DNA of 64,000 nucleotides, taken from positions 186,001 to 250,000 of the forward strand of contig NZ_JACHLM010000006.1 of assembly GCF_014207965.1 (NCBI RefSeq), in the 5' to 3' direction. Shown piece after piece: positions 56,377 to 64,000 of this stretch (positions are counted from its first letter, which is position 1; each line of letters starts with the position of its first letter). Made by a program: the position numbers and the translations under genes. This stretch comes from Brevundimonas bullata. Its GTDB lineage: Bacteria; Pseudomonadota; Alphaproteobacteria; Caulobacterales; Caulobacteraceae. The notes beneath the pieces are model-generated. The model saw only the letters and a program-made list of their open reading frames with translations, was not told the origin of the DNA and searched no databases.

Positions 56377-57198
56377 TCAGATCACGTAATCATAGGCGAT
56401 ATCGGCCAGGGTATGGTCCATCGTTCGCGCGGGTGCCGCATCGGTCGGACAGGCCACCACTCTAGCCGGCACCCCGGCCACCGTGCAGCCCGCCGGCACC
56501 GGCTTCAGCACCACCGAGCCCGAGGCCACCTTGGCGTAGTCGCCGATGACGATATTGCCCAGAACCTTGGCCCCCGCGCCCAGCAGGACGCCGCGCCCGA
56601 TCTTGGGATGGCGGTCGCCGCGCTCGGCCCCGGTCCCGCCCAGGGTCACAGCGTGCAGCATCGAAACCTCGTCGCCGACCACCGCCGTCTCGCCGATGAC
56701 GATGCCGGTGCCGTGATCGATGAAGACGCCCGACCCGATCTTGGCCGCCGGGTGGATGTCCAGCTGGAACAGTTCCGAAATCCGGCTCTGGAAGTGGAAG
56801 GCCAGGGTGTCGCGGTCCTGGCCCCACAGCCAGTGGGCCACGCGCCAGGCTTGCAGCGCCTGGAAACCCTTGAAGTACATAAAGGGCTGCAACAGCGTGC
56901 GGATCGCGGGGTCGCGCTCCTGCACCGCGCGCAAATCGGCTTCCGCCGCCGCCACGACGCCGGGATCGGCGGCGAAGGCCGACAGGGCCACCTCGCGCAC
57001 CGTCATGGCCCCCAGTTCCGCGTCGCCCAGCTTGCGCGCGATCTGGAAGCTCAGCGCCCCCGCCAGATCGTCATGCGCCAAGACCACAGCGTTCAGCTGC
57101 GAGGCCAGGCGCGGCTCCTCTCGCGCAGCGTCCTCGGCTGCGACGCGCAGTTGCGACCACAGGTCCGGCTGTTGCGGCACGATTTCCAGCTTGGCCAT
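56377..57198 (-). CDS. cysE: Serine O-acetyltransferase
   Basis: A 273-residue enzyme. N-terminal helical domain (LWSQLRVAAEDAAREEPRLASQLNAVVLAHDDLAGAL), then left-handed beta-helix hexapeptide repeats: DIHPAAKIGSGVFIDHGTGIVIGETAVVGDEVSMLHAVTLGGTG. The His and Asp catalytic pair (HGTG, HP) is present. It makes O-acetylserine for cysteine synthesis. Single-gene unit. Confidence 0.94.
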   Translation of the reverse strand: MAKLEIVPQQPDLWSQLRVAAEDAAREEPRLASQLNAVVLAHDDLAGALSFQIARKLGDAELGAMTVREVALSAFAADPGVVAAAEADLRAVQERDPAIRTLLQPFMYFKGFQALQAWRVAHWLWGQDRDTLAFHFQSRISELFQLDIHPAAKIGSGVFIDHGTGIVIGETAVVGDEVSMLHAVTLGGTGAERGDRHPKIGRGVLLGAGAKVLGNIVIGDYAKVASGSVVLKPVPAGCTVAGVPARVVACPTDAAPARTMDHTLADIAYDYVI

Positions 57199-57380
57199 CG
57201 GCCCTCCGTTCTCAGGCGGCGATCCTACGCCCCCGGCTTGGCCTGCGCCAGCACGACGGGCGGCTCGCCGTCCCGCGCCATATGGGAGGCCCGCCAGATC
57301 GTCGCCAGCGCCTGAACCGCGACGATTTCATCGCGGCTGCCGCTATGGCGCCGGGCGTGACGAAATCCTAGCTAGACGGC

Positions 57381-57977
57381 ATGACCGATCTCAACGCCCC
57401 CCTGCCCCTGCCCGTCCGCTCCGACGCCATGCTGGCCCGTCTGGCCAACCGCCGCTCGGCCTCGGCCCAGTTGCTGAGCGTCCCCGGCCCGTCCGAAGCT
57501 GAGATCGAGCAGATCCTCCACCTCGGCGCCCGCACCCCCGACCACGGCAAGCTCTTCCCCTGGCGCTTCGTGGTGCTGGGTCCGCAGAGCCGCACCGAGC
57601 TGTCCGAAGCCCTCGCCGTCCTGGCCGAGAGCCAGAACCGCATCGACAAGGACCTGGCCGTCCTGGCCAAGCTGGCCAATCCGCCCCTGACCATCATGGT
57701 CGTCTCGACCCCGATCCAGAGCCATAAGGTCCCGGTCTGGGAGCAGCAGTTGTCCGCCGGCGCCGTCTGCATGAACCTGGAACACGCCGCCGACGCCCTG
57801 GGCTATTCGGCCAGCTGGATCACCGACTGGTACGCCTACGACCCCGCCGCCGTCGCCCTGTTCGGCGTCCAGGACGGCGAGACCATCGCCGGCTTCATCC
57901 ACATCGGCTCCCTGACCGCCCCCCCGCTGGAACGCCCCCGCCCCAACATGGCGCACAAGGTCGAGCGGCGGGGGTAA
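57381..57977 (+). CDS. Nitroreductase family protein
   Basis: A 198-residue flavoprotein of the YdjA-like short nitroreductase group: RLANRRSASAQLLSVPGPSEAEIEQILHLGARTPDHGKLFPWRFVVLG, then GAVCMNLEHAADALGYSASWITDW. FMN-binding residues RRS, PDHG and the GWITDW-like block are visible. Substrate unknown. ATG 57381 is clear. Confidence 0.92.
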   Translation: MTDLNAPLPLPVRSDAMLARLANRRSASAQLLSVPGPSEAEIEQILHLGARTPDHGKLFPWRFVVLGPQSRTELSEALAVLAESQNRIDKDLAVLAKLANPPLTIMVVSTPIQSHKVPVWEQQLSAGAVCMNLEHAADALGYSASWITDWYAYDPAAVALFGVQDGETIAGFIHIGSLTAPPLERPRPNMAHKVERRG

Positions 57978-57983
57978 TCCCCC

Positions 57984-58142
57984 CTTCCGTCATCCTCCGG
58001 CGAGCGTAGCGAGACCGGGGGACCCAGCGGCGCCGAAGGCGATCTTCAAGGCAAGCGTCGCGCGTGGCGTTTTTCGCCCTCACGGGCGCCGCTGGGTCCC
58101 CCGGTCTGCGCCGCTGCGCGGCTTGCCGGAGGATGACGGAAG
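57984..58142. repeat. Intergenic inverted-repeat element C
   Basis: Outer arms CTTCCGTCATCCTCCGG (57984-58000) and CCGGAGGATGACGGAAG (58126-58142) are perfect; inner arms around GACCGGGGGACCCAGCGGCGCC (58012-58033) and its complement (58084-58106) also pair. This composite fills the gap between the nitroreductase and DUF817 genes. Confidence 0.8.
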
Positions 58143-58150
58143 TTGAAGAG

Positions 58151-59023
58151 CTACCGCCCCTCCTCCTCCGGCCGATGCACCAGCGACACCAGCACCACCG
58201 AGATGATCATCAGCAGGAACCACGCCCCCAGCTTGTTCAGGCTGACCATCTCCCACCCGCTCTCCTGCCCCGGATAGACCCAGGCCCGCGCGAACGTCCC
58301 CAGGTTCTCCGCGAACCAGATGAACAGCGCCACCAGCCCATACCCCAGCAGCAGCGGCATCGACCGCCGCCGCCGGTCGGCGGTGAAGTAGAACCAGCCC
58401 CGCCCGAACAGCAGCACCGTCGCCGCGAACAGCGCGATCCGCACGTCCGGCAGCCAGTGATGGGCGAAGAAGTTGACATAGATGGCCGCCGCCAGAACCC
58501 AGGTCGTCCACAGCGGCGGATAGCCCCGCACCCGGATATGGAAGATGCGCTGCACCCGCGCGATATAGCTGCCCACCGCCGCATACATGAAGCCCGAGAA
58601 CAGCGGCACCGCCCCGATCCGCAACAGCGAGTCCTCGGGGTACAGCCACGACCCGTGCGCGGTCTTGAACAGCTCCATGATCGTCCCGGCGACATGGAAC
58701 AGGAAGATGACCCGCGCCTCCTCCCAGCTCTCCAGCTTGAAGGCCAGCATCAGCCCCTGAATGATCAGCGCCCCGATCACCAGCACGTCATAGCGCGCCA
58801 CCGGCGCCCCGCCCTCTGGCCAGATGACCGGCCACAGCAGATGCGTCCCCACCAGCAGCACCAACATGGCCCCGCCGAACAGACAGGCCCACCCCTGCTT
58901 CAGCCCGAACCACAGGAACTCATAGGCATACCCCCGCCACCGCCCCCGATCCGCCCACGCCTCCGCGCGAGCCATCAAACGACGGCCCCAGGCTTCGAGC
59001 GGGAGACGGGGGGATGGGGTCAT
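58151..59023 (-). CDS. DUF817 membrane protein
   Basis: A 290-residue integral membrane protein with about eight helices and the DUF817 layout (FLWFGLKQGWACLFGGAMLVLLVGTHLLWP; FKTAHGSWLYPEDSLLRIGAVPLFSGFMYAAVGSYIARVQRIFHIRV; WFAENLGTFARAWVYPGQ). Conserved His/Trp/Tyr residues occur in loops. Function unknown. ATG 59023 is chosen from family N-termini; the frame extends further upstream without homology. Confidence 0.88.
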   Translation of the reverse strand: MTPSPRLPLEAWGRRLMARAEAWADRGRWRGYAYEFLWFGLKQGWACLFGGAMLVLLVGTHLLWPVIWPEGGAPVARYDVLVIGALIIQGLMLAFKLESWEEARVIFLFHVAGTIMELFKTAHGSWLYPEDSLLRIGAVPLFSGFMYAAVGSYIARVQRIFHIRVRGYPPLWTTWVLAAAIYVNFFAHHWLPDVRIALFAATVLLFGRGWFYFTADRRRRSMPLLLGYGLVALFIWFAENLGTFARAWVYPGQESGWEMVSLNKLGAWFLLMIISVVLVSLVHRPEEEGR

Positions 59024-59164
59024 GGGCGAAGGCTCGCAAAAGGGAACCGATACTTCGGTTTCGTTTCGTTTCGGTTGGTCAGCACCAGTAGCCGCATTGC
59101 CCATGAGTATCCTACTGCCGCGCCCGCTAGCCGAAGCTGGCGAAGCAGCGTTAGGTAAGGCCCC

Positions 59165-60034
59165 ATGAGCAGCTTACGCACCCTCGACTTAAATGTTGTC
59201 GCCGACCTCGTGGACTTCATCCGGGGTGGCGGATACGTCCTCGATTTCTCCGATTCAACGTTCTCAGAATTCTTCGCCAACGAATTGGACGTCGATATTG
59301 ACGACGCTCGCTACGCGGATCGCGGCGGCTCGAAAGGTAAGCGACTACGCAGATTTTTAGAACTGGTGGACGACGGAACCGCGCTCAAGACCCTTCAGGC
59401 GCTATGGGAAATTCGCCAAGACTTCCTTTTGCGGACGGGGCGTGCAGATCCGGTAATTAATGCCGAGGCACGATACCTAGCGATCCTAAATAGGCTCGGC
59501 GGTAGTCCCGCAGCCGCTTCTCCCCAAGAACAACCCAAAGCTGCGTTCGACTTTGCGAAGATGGAGATGCTGAAGCAGGAACTTCTCGACCTCACAGCCT
59601 TAGCCCCCCAACGGCGGGGATACGCGTTCGAGACGTACCTTCAGAAATTATTCACGGCATACAATCTGAAGCCGCGCGAGCCATTTCGGAATACTGGCGA
59701 ACAAATCGACGGTAGCTTTGTCATGGGAGAACAAACGTACCTGCTCGAAGCGAAGTGGCAACAACTCCCGACAGGACAGGCTGATCTCCTCATTTTCGAA
59801 GGCAAGTTAATGAGTAAAGCAGCGTGGGCCCGAGGCCTTTTCGTCAGCTACAACGGATTCACGCCGGAGGGCCTTCACGCATTTGGTTCAGGTAAACGCA
59901 CGATCTGCATGAGCGGCGAGGATATGTGGGAAATGCTGAACCGCCGCCTTCCGTTCGATCATGTCATCGACCGGAAACAGCGCCGGGCTGCCGAAACCGG
60001 CATCCCGTTTGTCGGCGTGCGCGATCTTTTCTAG
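59165..60034 (+). CDS. AbiJ-NTD-like / PD-(D/E)XK endonuclease (orphan defence gene)
   Basis: A 289-residue protein. Residues ~5-85 (LVDFIRGGGYVLDFSDSTFSEFF, YADRGGSKGKRLRRFLELVDDGTALKTLQAL) match AbiJ N-terminal domain patterns. Residues ~155-260 are a restriction-endonuclease-like fold: RGYAFETYLQKLF, EQIDGSFVMGEQTYLLEAKWQ (Asp and ExK), then GLFVSYNGFTPEGLHAF. Low-GC, AT-ending codons stand out from its neighbours, suggesting transfer. It probably cuts DNA in response to infection; no partner genes flank it. Confidence 0.75.
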   Translation: MSSLRTLDLNVVADLVDFIRGGGYVLDFSDSTFSEFFANELDVDIDDARYADRGGSKGKRLRRFLELVDDGTALKTLQALWEIRQDFLLRTGRADPVINAEARYLAILNRLGGSPAAASPQEQPKAAFDFAKMEMLKQELLDLTALAPQRRGYAFETYLQKLFTAYNLKPREPFRNTGEQIDGSFVMGEQTYLLEAKWQQLPTGQADLLIFEGKLMSKAAWARGLFVSYNGFTPEGLHAFGSGKRTICMSGEDMWEMLNRRLPFDHVIDRKQRRAAETGIPFVGVRDLF

Positions 60035-60068
60035 GTTCAAAATAGAACCTCCAAGATCAACCGCCCCC

Positions 60069-60530
60069 TCACCCCCGCCCGCGATAGGTCGCGACGCCCT
60101 GATCCGGCAGCCAGACGCCCTCAATGGGTGCGCCGGTTTGCCAGAAGACGTCGATGGGGATGCCGCCGCGCGGGTACCAGTAGCCGCCGATGCGCAGCCA
60201 TTTCGGTTGCAGCAGGTCGGCCAGGCGCTTGCCGATGGCGACGGTGCAGTCCTCGTGGAAGGCGCCGTGGTTGCGGAAGCTGGTCAGGTACATCTTCAGG
60301 CTCTTGGACTCGACCAGCCAGTCACCGGGCACATAGTCGATGACCACGTGGGCGAAGTCGGGCTGGCCCGTCACCGGGCACAGGCTGGTGAACTCGGGCG
60401 CGGTGAAGCGCGCGACATAGAGCGTGTCGGCGTGCGGATTGGGCACGCGTTCCAGCACGGCGGTTTCGGGGCTGGTCGGAGCGGCGGTCTGGGCGCCGAG
60501 CTGGGACAGGCTGTCGGTATAGTGCGTCAT
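60069..60530 (-). CDS. queF: 7-cyano-7-deazaguanine (preQ0) reductase
   Basis: A 153-residue unimodular QueF (T-fold): [18 protein letters not shown] with catalytic C51 and D58, then [22 protein letters not shown], the QueF-specific motif. It reduces preQ0 to preQ1 with NADPH in queuosine synthesis. ATG 60530. Convergent with the AbiJ-like gene. Confidence 0.95.
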   Translation of the reverse strand: MTHYTDSLSQLGAQTAAPTSPETAVLERVPNPHADTLYVARFTAPEFTSLCPVTGQPDFAHVVIDYVPGDWLVESKSLKMYLTSFRNHGAFHEDCTVAIGKRLADLLQPKWLRIGGYWYPRGGIPIDVFWQTGAPIEGVWLPDQGVATYRGRG

Positions 60531-60939
60531 GCCCGCCATTTAGGCGCTTGCACCGCCAAAGAAAATCCTGCCGCCGCACGGGCGTTTCGACAATCGACCT
60601 GGCGCCCCTTCCCGGCGTGGTAGGATGCCGGTCGCGGACGGATGGGCCTGAGGGGGATTTCAGACGATTCAGACGAATTGGACTCTGTTTTTTCCGCGCT
60701 CTGCTTCCGCCCCCCCCCCCCAATGTCCGCTCATCCCCGCGGAGGCGGGGACCCAGTGCTTTGGCTGCAAGCGGCGCGCGGAAATCAAAGGGCGCTCTAT
60801 CCGAACGCGGCGCGTGAGGCTCTTACTGGGTCCCCGCCTCCGCGGGGATGAGCGGGAGTGAGAGTGCATTGCCTTCCCCCGCGACACCCGGTTAGCGTCC
60901 CTTAAAACAACCCGCTGAAACCATCCCAGGAAACGACCC
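60531..60939. repeat. Intergenic region with inverted-repeat element D
   Basis: Holds the queF promoter side and a perfect 31-base inverted repeat: arms at 60727-60757 (begins CCGCTCATCCCCGCGGAGGC) and 60825-60855, separated by 67 bases. A C-run (CCCCCCCCCC near 60711-60720) precedes it. No gene is seen. The element is of the same general type as A-C, with a different core. Confidence 0.8.
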
Positions 60940-61866
60940 GTGGCCATTCCCGCTTCCCTGCAGTCCGGCCTGAAGCTGCCGGTCATCGCCTCGCCCATGT
61001 TCCTGGTGTCTGGCCCGGATCTGGTGGTCGAGGCCTGCAATGCGGGCGTGATCGGCACCTTCCCGTCGCTGAACCAGCGCACGACCGAGGGCTATCGGGA
61101 CTGGGTTCAGGAGATCAAGTCGCGGCTGACGCCTGACGCCGCCGCCTACGGCGTAAACCACATCGTCCACCCGACCAATCCGCGCCTGATGGCCGACATG
61201 ATGGTCTCGGTCGAAGAAAAAGTGCCGCTGATCATCACCTCGCTCGGCGCGGTGCGCGACGTGGTGGATGCGGTCCACGGTTACGGCGGCGTGGTCTTCC
61301 ACGACATCGCCAATGTCCGCCATGCGAGGAAGGCCGCCGAGGCGGGCGTGGATGGCCTGATCCTGGTCGCCAACGGCGCCGGCGGCCATGCGGGCGTGGT
61401 CAACCCCTTCGCCCTCATCAACGAGGTGCGCAGCTTCTACGACGGGACCATCATCCTGGCGGGCTGTCTGTCGACGGGTCAGGACGTGGCCGCAGCCCTG
61501 ATGATGGGCGCCGACTTCGCCTATATGGGCACCCGCTTCATCGCCACGACCGAGAGCGAGGCCCAGCCGCACTACAAGGACCTGATCGTCGCCTCGGGCT
61601 CGGCCGACATCACCTACACCCCCGCCGTCTCGGGCATCCCGGCCAACTTCCTGACCCCGTCTCTGGTCGAGAACAAGATCGATCCGAAATCCCTGCCCGA
61701 ACACAAGCTGGACATGGGCGAGGAGGCCAAGGCGTGGAAGACCGTCTGGTCCGCCGGTCAGGGCTCCGGCGCGGTGCACGACATCCCCACTACGGCCCAG
61801 CTTGTGGCGCGGTTGACGGATGAATTTTCGCAAGCTTGTGACAAATTCGACAAGAAGCGCCTCTAG
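60940..61866 (+). CDS. Nitronate monooxygenase family protein
   Basis: A 308-residue TIM-barrel flavoenzyme: LPVIASPMFLVSGPDLVVEACNAGVIGTFPSLNQR, LIITSLGA, ILVANGAGGHAGVVNPFALI (catalytic His in GGHAG) and MGADFAYMGTRFIATTES. Oxidises alkyl nitronates; close to the class I nitronate monooxygenases/2-nitropropane dioxygenases. GTG start at 60940 with AGGAAA upstream. Confidence 0.9.
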   Translation: MAIPASLQSGLKLPVIASPMFLVSGPDLVVEACNAGVIGTFPSLNQRTTEGYRDWVQEIKSRLTPDAAAYGVNHIVHPTNPRLMADMMVSVEEKVPLIITSLGAVRDVVDAVHGYGGVVFHDIANVRHARKAAEAGVDGLILVANGAGGHAGVVNPFALINEVRSFYDGTIILAGCLSTGQDVAAALMMGADFAYMGTRFIATTESEAQPHYKDLIVASGSADITYTPAVSGIPANFLTPSLVENKIDPKSLPEHKLDMGEEAKAWKTVWSAGQGSGAVHDIPTTAQLVARLTDEFSQACDKFDKKRL

Positions 61867-61896
61867 GAGCGGCCTCGTCGCTTTCACGAGGCCCCC

Positions 61897-62604
61897 ATGC
61901 TCCGCACCCTGACCAACGCCGCCCTGCTCGCCGCCGCCCCCCTGGTCCTGCTGGCCTCCGGGGCCCACGCCCAGGATGCTGCGCAGAGCGCGGGCAAATG
62001 GTCCTTCTCGGCCGGCGCCGCGACCGACAACCGCTCCAAGGCGGCGTCCAAGTCCGACGGAAACCCCTTCGTCTATGGGGCTGCGGAATGGGAGAGCGCC
62101 AGCGGCCTCTTCTATGGTTCGGGCGGCCTGGAGACCATCGACGGCGGCGGCTCCAAGCTGGAGTCCGAGCTGGTGGCCGGCGTCCGGCCCGAGTTCGCCG
62201 GCTTCGACTTCGACCTGAACGTCGCCCACAAGAACCGCTTCGACGCCGACCCCGGCTATGACAATGACGCCTGGGAGTTCACCGCCGACATGAAGCGCTC
62301 GATCGGTCCGGCCAGCGCCCGCCTGCGGCTGCAGCACTCGCCCGACGGCACGGGCTCGACCAAGGCCTGGACCTGGGTGGCGCTGCGCGGCGGCTGGGAT
62401 TTCACCGACAAGCTGAACGTCTCGGCCGAGGTCGGCCGTCGCGATCAGGACAACAGCATCGACTACACCGGCTGGAACGTCGGCGGCGCCTACGCCCTGA
62501 CGCCCAAGGTCGAGCTGGACCTGCGCTGGCATGACACCGACGCCGACGTTCCGGGCGAACAATACAAGGGCGCCCTGGTGGCCGGGATCAATTTCGCCTT
62601 CTGA
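61897..62604 (+). CDS. TorF family putative porin
   Basis: A 235-residue outer-membrane protein with signal peptide (LLAAAPLVLLASGAHAQD) and alternating beta-strand pattern (KWSFSAGAATDNRSKAASKSDG, AAEWESASGLFYGSGGLE, GLNFAF-type C-terminal Phe). TorF-like sequences are short porins of alphaproteobacteria. 30 bases after the nitronate monooxygenase, possibly same transcript. Confidence 0.82.
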   Translation: MLRTLTNAALLAAAPLVLLASGAHAQDAAQSAGKWSFSAGAATDNRSKAASKSDGNPFVYGAAEWESASGLFYGSGGLETIDGGGSKLESELVAGVRPEFAGFDFDLNVAHKNRFDADPGYDNDAWEFTADMKRSIGPASARLRLQHSPDGTGSTKAWTWVALRGGWDFTDKLNVSAEVGRRDQDNSIDYTGWNVGGAYALTPKVELDLRWHDTDADVPGEQYKGALVAGINFAF

Positions 62605-62656
62605 CTTTCTGGCGATCTTCGGTGGCTTATCGACGGAAAGGGCCTACGTTACAGGC

Positions 62657-62890
62657 ATGACTTTCCGTCCGACGACCTTAGAACGTGCTTATCAACTGGC
62701 TGGGAGCGGCGCCTGCCGCACCGTCAGCGATGTCAAACAGGCCCTCCAGATCGAGGGCTATGATCGCATTCAGGACAGCCTGTACGGCGGCACCATCACC
62801 GCCGCCCTGCGCAAGCTCTGCCAGGCGCACTATGTCGGCGGCCCCGCCGAAACCTCCACCGCAGATCAGGACGAAGAAGAAGACGCCTGA
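62657..62890 (+). CDS. Small hypothetical protein
   Basis: A 77-residue protein starting MTFRPTTLERAYQLAGSGACRTVSDVKQALQIEGYDRIQDSLYGGTITAALRKL; helix-rich with an acidic tail (QDEEEDA). Similar short proteins occur in Caulobacterales; I do not recognise a named family. It lies 52 bases after the porin gene and before the first cold-shock leader. Alternation of charged and hydrophobic residues supports a real protein. Confidence 0.65.
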   Translation: MTFRPTTLERAYQLAGSGACRTVSDVKQALQIEGYDRIQDSLYGGTITAALRKLCQAHYVGGPAETSTADQDEEEDA

Positions 62891-62935
62891 CATCAAGGGC
62901 CTTGATTTGGACGCCAACCCCGTCCATATTCTGCC

Positions 62936-63059
62936 TGTCGATCTCTCTGCGTAACGCTGCTGCCCTTTGCTCTGCGCACCGAGGACTAAGCCGATCCATT
63001 CAGACCCGACAGGCCGAAGGGATGTTCCTTTTGGCTAACGACTAGCGGAGGTCCTGAAA
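62936..63059 (+). promoter_or_regulatory. Conserved 5' leader of cold-shock gene 1
   Basis: About 124 bases before the first csp gene. It is nearly the same as 63415-63542: TGTCGATCTCTCTGCG, AACGCTGCTGCCC, GCGCACCGAGG, AAGCCGATCC and TTCAGACCCGACAGGCC blocks in the same order. Duplicate leaders of cold-shock genes usually act as temperature-responsive RNA structures; sequence agreement beyond the coding region argues for function. Confidence 0.7.
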
Positions 63060-63272
63060 ATGGCTACCGGCACTGTTAAATGGTTTAACTCCACCAAGGG
63101 CTACGGCTTCATCCAACCCGATGACGGCGGCAAAGACGTGTTCGTGCACATCTCGGCTGTCGAAGCTGCCGGCCTGCGTGGCCTCGACGAGAACCAAAAG
63201 GTCTCGTACGAAATCGAGCGCGACCGTCGCTCGGGCAAGGAATCGGCTGGTCAACTGAAGACCGAAGGCTGA
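63060..63272 (+). CDS. Cold shock protein (CspA family) 1
   Basis: A 70-residue single cold-shock domain: [21 protein letters not shown] (RNP1 KGYGFIQ) and [13 protein letters not shown] (RNP2 VFVHI). RNA-binding chaperone used at low temperature or generally. GGAGG site before ATG 63060. Followed by a perfect hairpin with T-run (63305-63343). Confidence 0.95.
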   Translation: MATGTVKWFNSTKGYGFIQPDDGGKDVFVHISAVEAAGLRGLDENQKVSYEIERDRRSGKESAGQLKTEG

Positions 63273-63304
63273 TTTCTCGCGCCGTTCATTCGGCGCGGAT
63301 TTCG

Positions 63305-63343
63305 AACGGCGGCGACGGCTTCGGCTGTCGCCGCCGTTTTCGT
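63305..63343 (+). terminator. Intrinsic terminator after cold-shock gene 1
   Basis: AACGGCGGCGAC (63305-63316), 10-base loop, GTCGCCGCCGTT (63327-63338), then TTCGTTT. The strong 12-base stem separates the two cold-shock genes, so each has its own promoter and leader. Confidence 0.85.
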
Positions 63344-63414
63344 TTGTGGCGTCCAGTTTCAGCCAAATGGCGCCCGGCCCTTGCTAAACGGCGGTAAAGC
63401 GCCCACCTTTCACT

Positions 63415-63542
63415 TGTCGATCTCTCTGCGAAACGCTGCTGCCCCTTTGCATCGCGCACCGAGGTCCAAAGCCGATCCCATTCAGACCCGACAGGCCACC
63501 AGGATATCCTTCCTGCGGCTACTCAAACGGGGAGTCCTGCAA
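63415..63542 (+). promoter_or_regulatory. Conserved 5' leader of cold-shock gene 2
   Basis: 128-base leader that matches 62936-63059 block for block, diverging mainly in the last ~30 bases before the start codon. Repetition of the non-coding leader together with the gene supports a cis-acting RNA role. Confidence 0.7.
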
Positions 63543-63755
63543 ATGGCTACCGGCACTGTCAAATGGTACAACTCCACCAAGGGCTATGGTTTCATCCAGC
63601 CCGATGATGGCGGCAAGGACGTCTTCGTTCACGCCACGGCCGTCGAGGCCTCTTCGCTCGGTTCGCTGAACGAAAACCAAAAAGTCTCTTACGAAATCGA
63701 ACGCGACAGCCGCAGCGGTAAAGAATCCGCCGGCCGTCTTCAGGCTGCTGACTAA
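63543..63755 (+). CDS. Cold shock protein (CspA family) 2
   Basis: A 70-residue cold-shock domain almost the same as gene 1: [21 protein letters not shown] and [14 protein letters not shown]. Differences are concentrated around residues 10 and 31-41. ATG 63543 is chosen by alignment to gene 1; an upstream in-frame start would enter the conserved leader. Tandem duplicate. Confidence 0.95.
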   Translation: MATGTVKWYNSTKGYGFIQPDDGGKDVFVHATAVEASSLGSLNENQKVSYEIERDSRSGKESAGRLQAAD

Positions 63756-63860
63756 TCTCAGCACCTGAACGGCGGCCTTCAGGCCGCCGAACTCGCTTTC
63801 TATCCGCTGAGGGGCCGGCCGCGCTTGCGCGCCGGCCCTGACGCCATCTGGAGATGCCTC

Positions 63861-64000
63861 ATGAGCGCCCTCGCCGACAAGATCCCGACTATGAACGCCG
63901 CCGACCTCAAGGCTCTGCGCGCCAACGCCGCGCGCCTGCTGGACTCGGGCTCGCCCGTTCAGGTCGCCTCGGCCACAGAGATCATTCCGCTGATCGACGC
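63861..64000 (+). CDS. Unknown protein, N-terminal part (runs off the window)
   Basis: Open from ATG 63861 to the window end, 46 codons: MSALADKIPTMNAADLKALR, then ANAARLLDSGSPVQVASATEIIPLI. Helical, charged; downstream of the second cold-shock gene by 105 bases, with GC-rich hairpins (GGCGGCC/GGCCGCC and GGGCCGGC/GCCGGCCC) between. Function unknown; too short to classify. Confidence 0.7.
   Translation, partial: MSALADKIPTMNAADLKALRANAARLLDSGSPVQVASATEIIPLID

Overview
The window is GC-rich alphaproteobacterial DNA. The chromosomal part (RsmB, GuaA, GuaB, RlmE, LigA, PrmA, CysE, QueF, DUF3126 and DUF817 proteins, a TorF-like porin, tandem CspA-like genes) looks like Caulobacterales, most likely Brevundimonas. 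That assignment is inferred from protein character and gene neighbourhood; no search was run.

About 1-36.6 kb is the right-hand part of an integrated genomic island. Its tyrosine integrase (35064-36317) and an AlpA-like regulator lie against the 3' end of guaA (36608-38170), a common integration target. The left end and left attachment site are outside the window. The island carries metal resistance in several blocks: a mer-like locus without MerA (MerT, GDCCVxC protein, divergent MerR with a clear 19-bp-spacer operator); mntP behind a yybP-ykoY manganese riboswitch; a DmeR/DmeF cobalt-nickel pair; a Cys-rich copper-storage protein; a tightly coupled seven-gene czc-type operon facing a MAPEG/MerR/cytochrome c-FTR1 (PbrT-like) operon; and an arsR-arsC-acr3-arsN2-arsH operon. 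A Fic protein with a DNA-binding tail lies behind an array of palindromic half-sites.

Between the metal blocks is an anti-phage cluster (7.1-16.2 kb). It holds a Thoeris system (TIR-like ThsB, SIR2-SLOG ThsA, and two further TIR proteins, one convergent), a DUF2971 gene, and a type II CBASS system (Cap15-like membrane effector transcribed divergently; DncV-like CD-NTase, Cap2 and Cap3 in an overlapping operon). A further HEPN-like gene is coupled to the end of that operon and is the least explained component. Near the left edge an overlapping gene pair encodes a nucleotidyltransferase-HEPN fusion and a Swt1-type HEPN protein, probably another defence or toxin-antitoxin module. A large ParB-like protein links the defence and metal regions.

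From 36.6 to 64 kb the content is mainly housekeeping: purine synthesis (guaA, guaB), RNA modification (rsmB, rlmE, queF), DNA ligase, peptidases, oxidoreductases, cell-envelope proteins and two cold-shock genes with near-duplicate leaders. A lone AbiJ-like/PD-(D/E)XK nuclease gene at 59.2 kb looks like a separate defence acquisition. Four intergenic inverted-repeat elements of differing sequence are scattered through this part.
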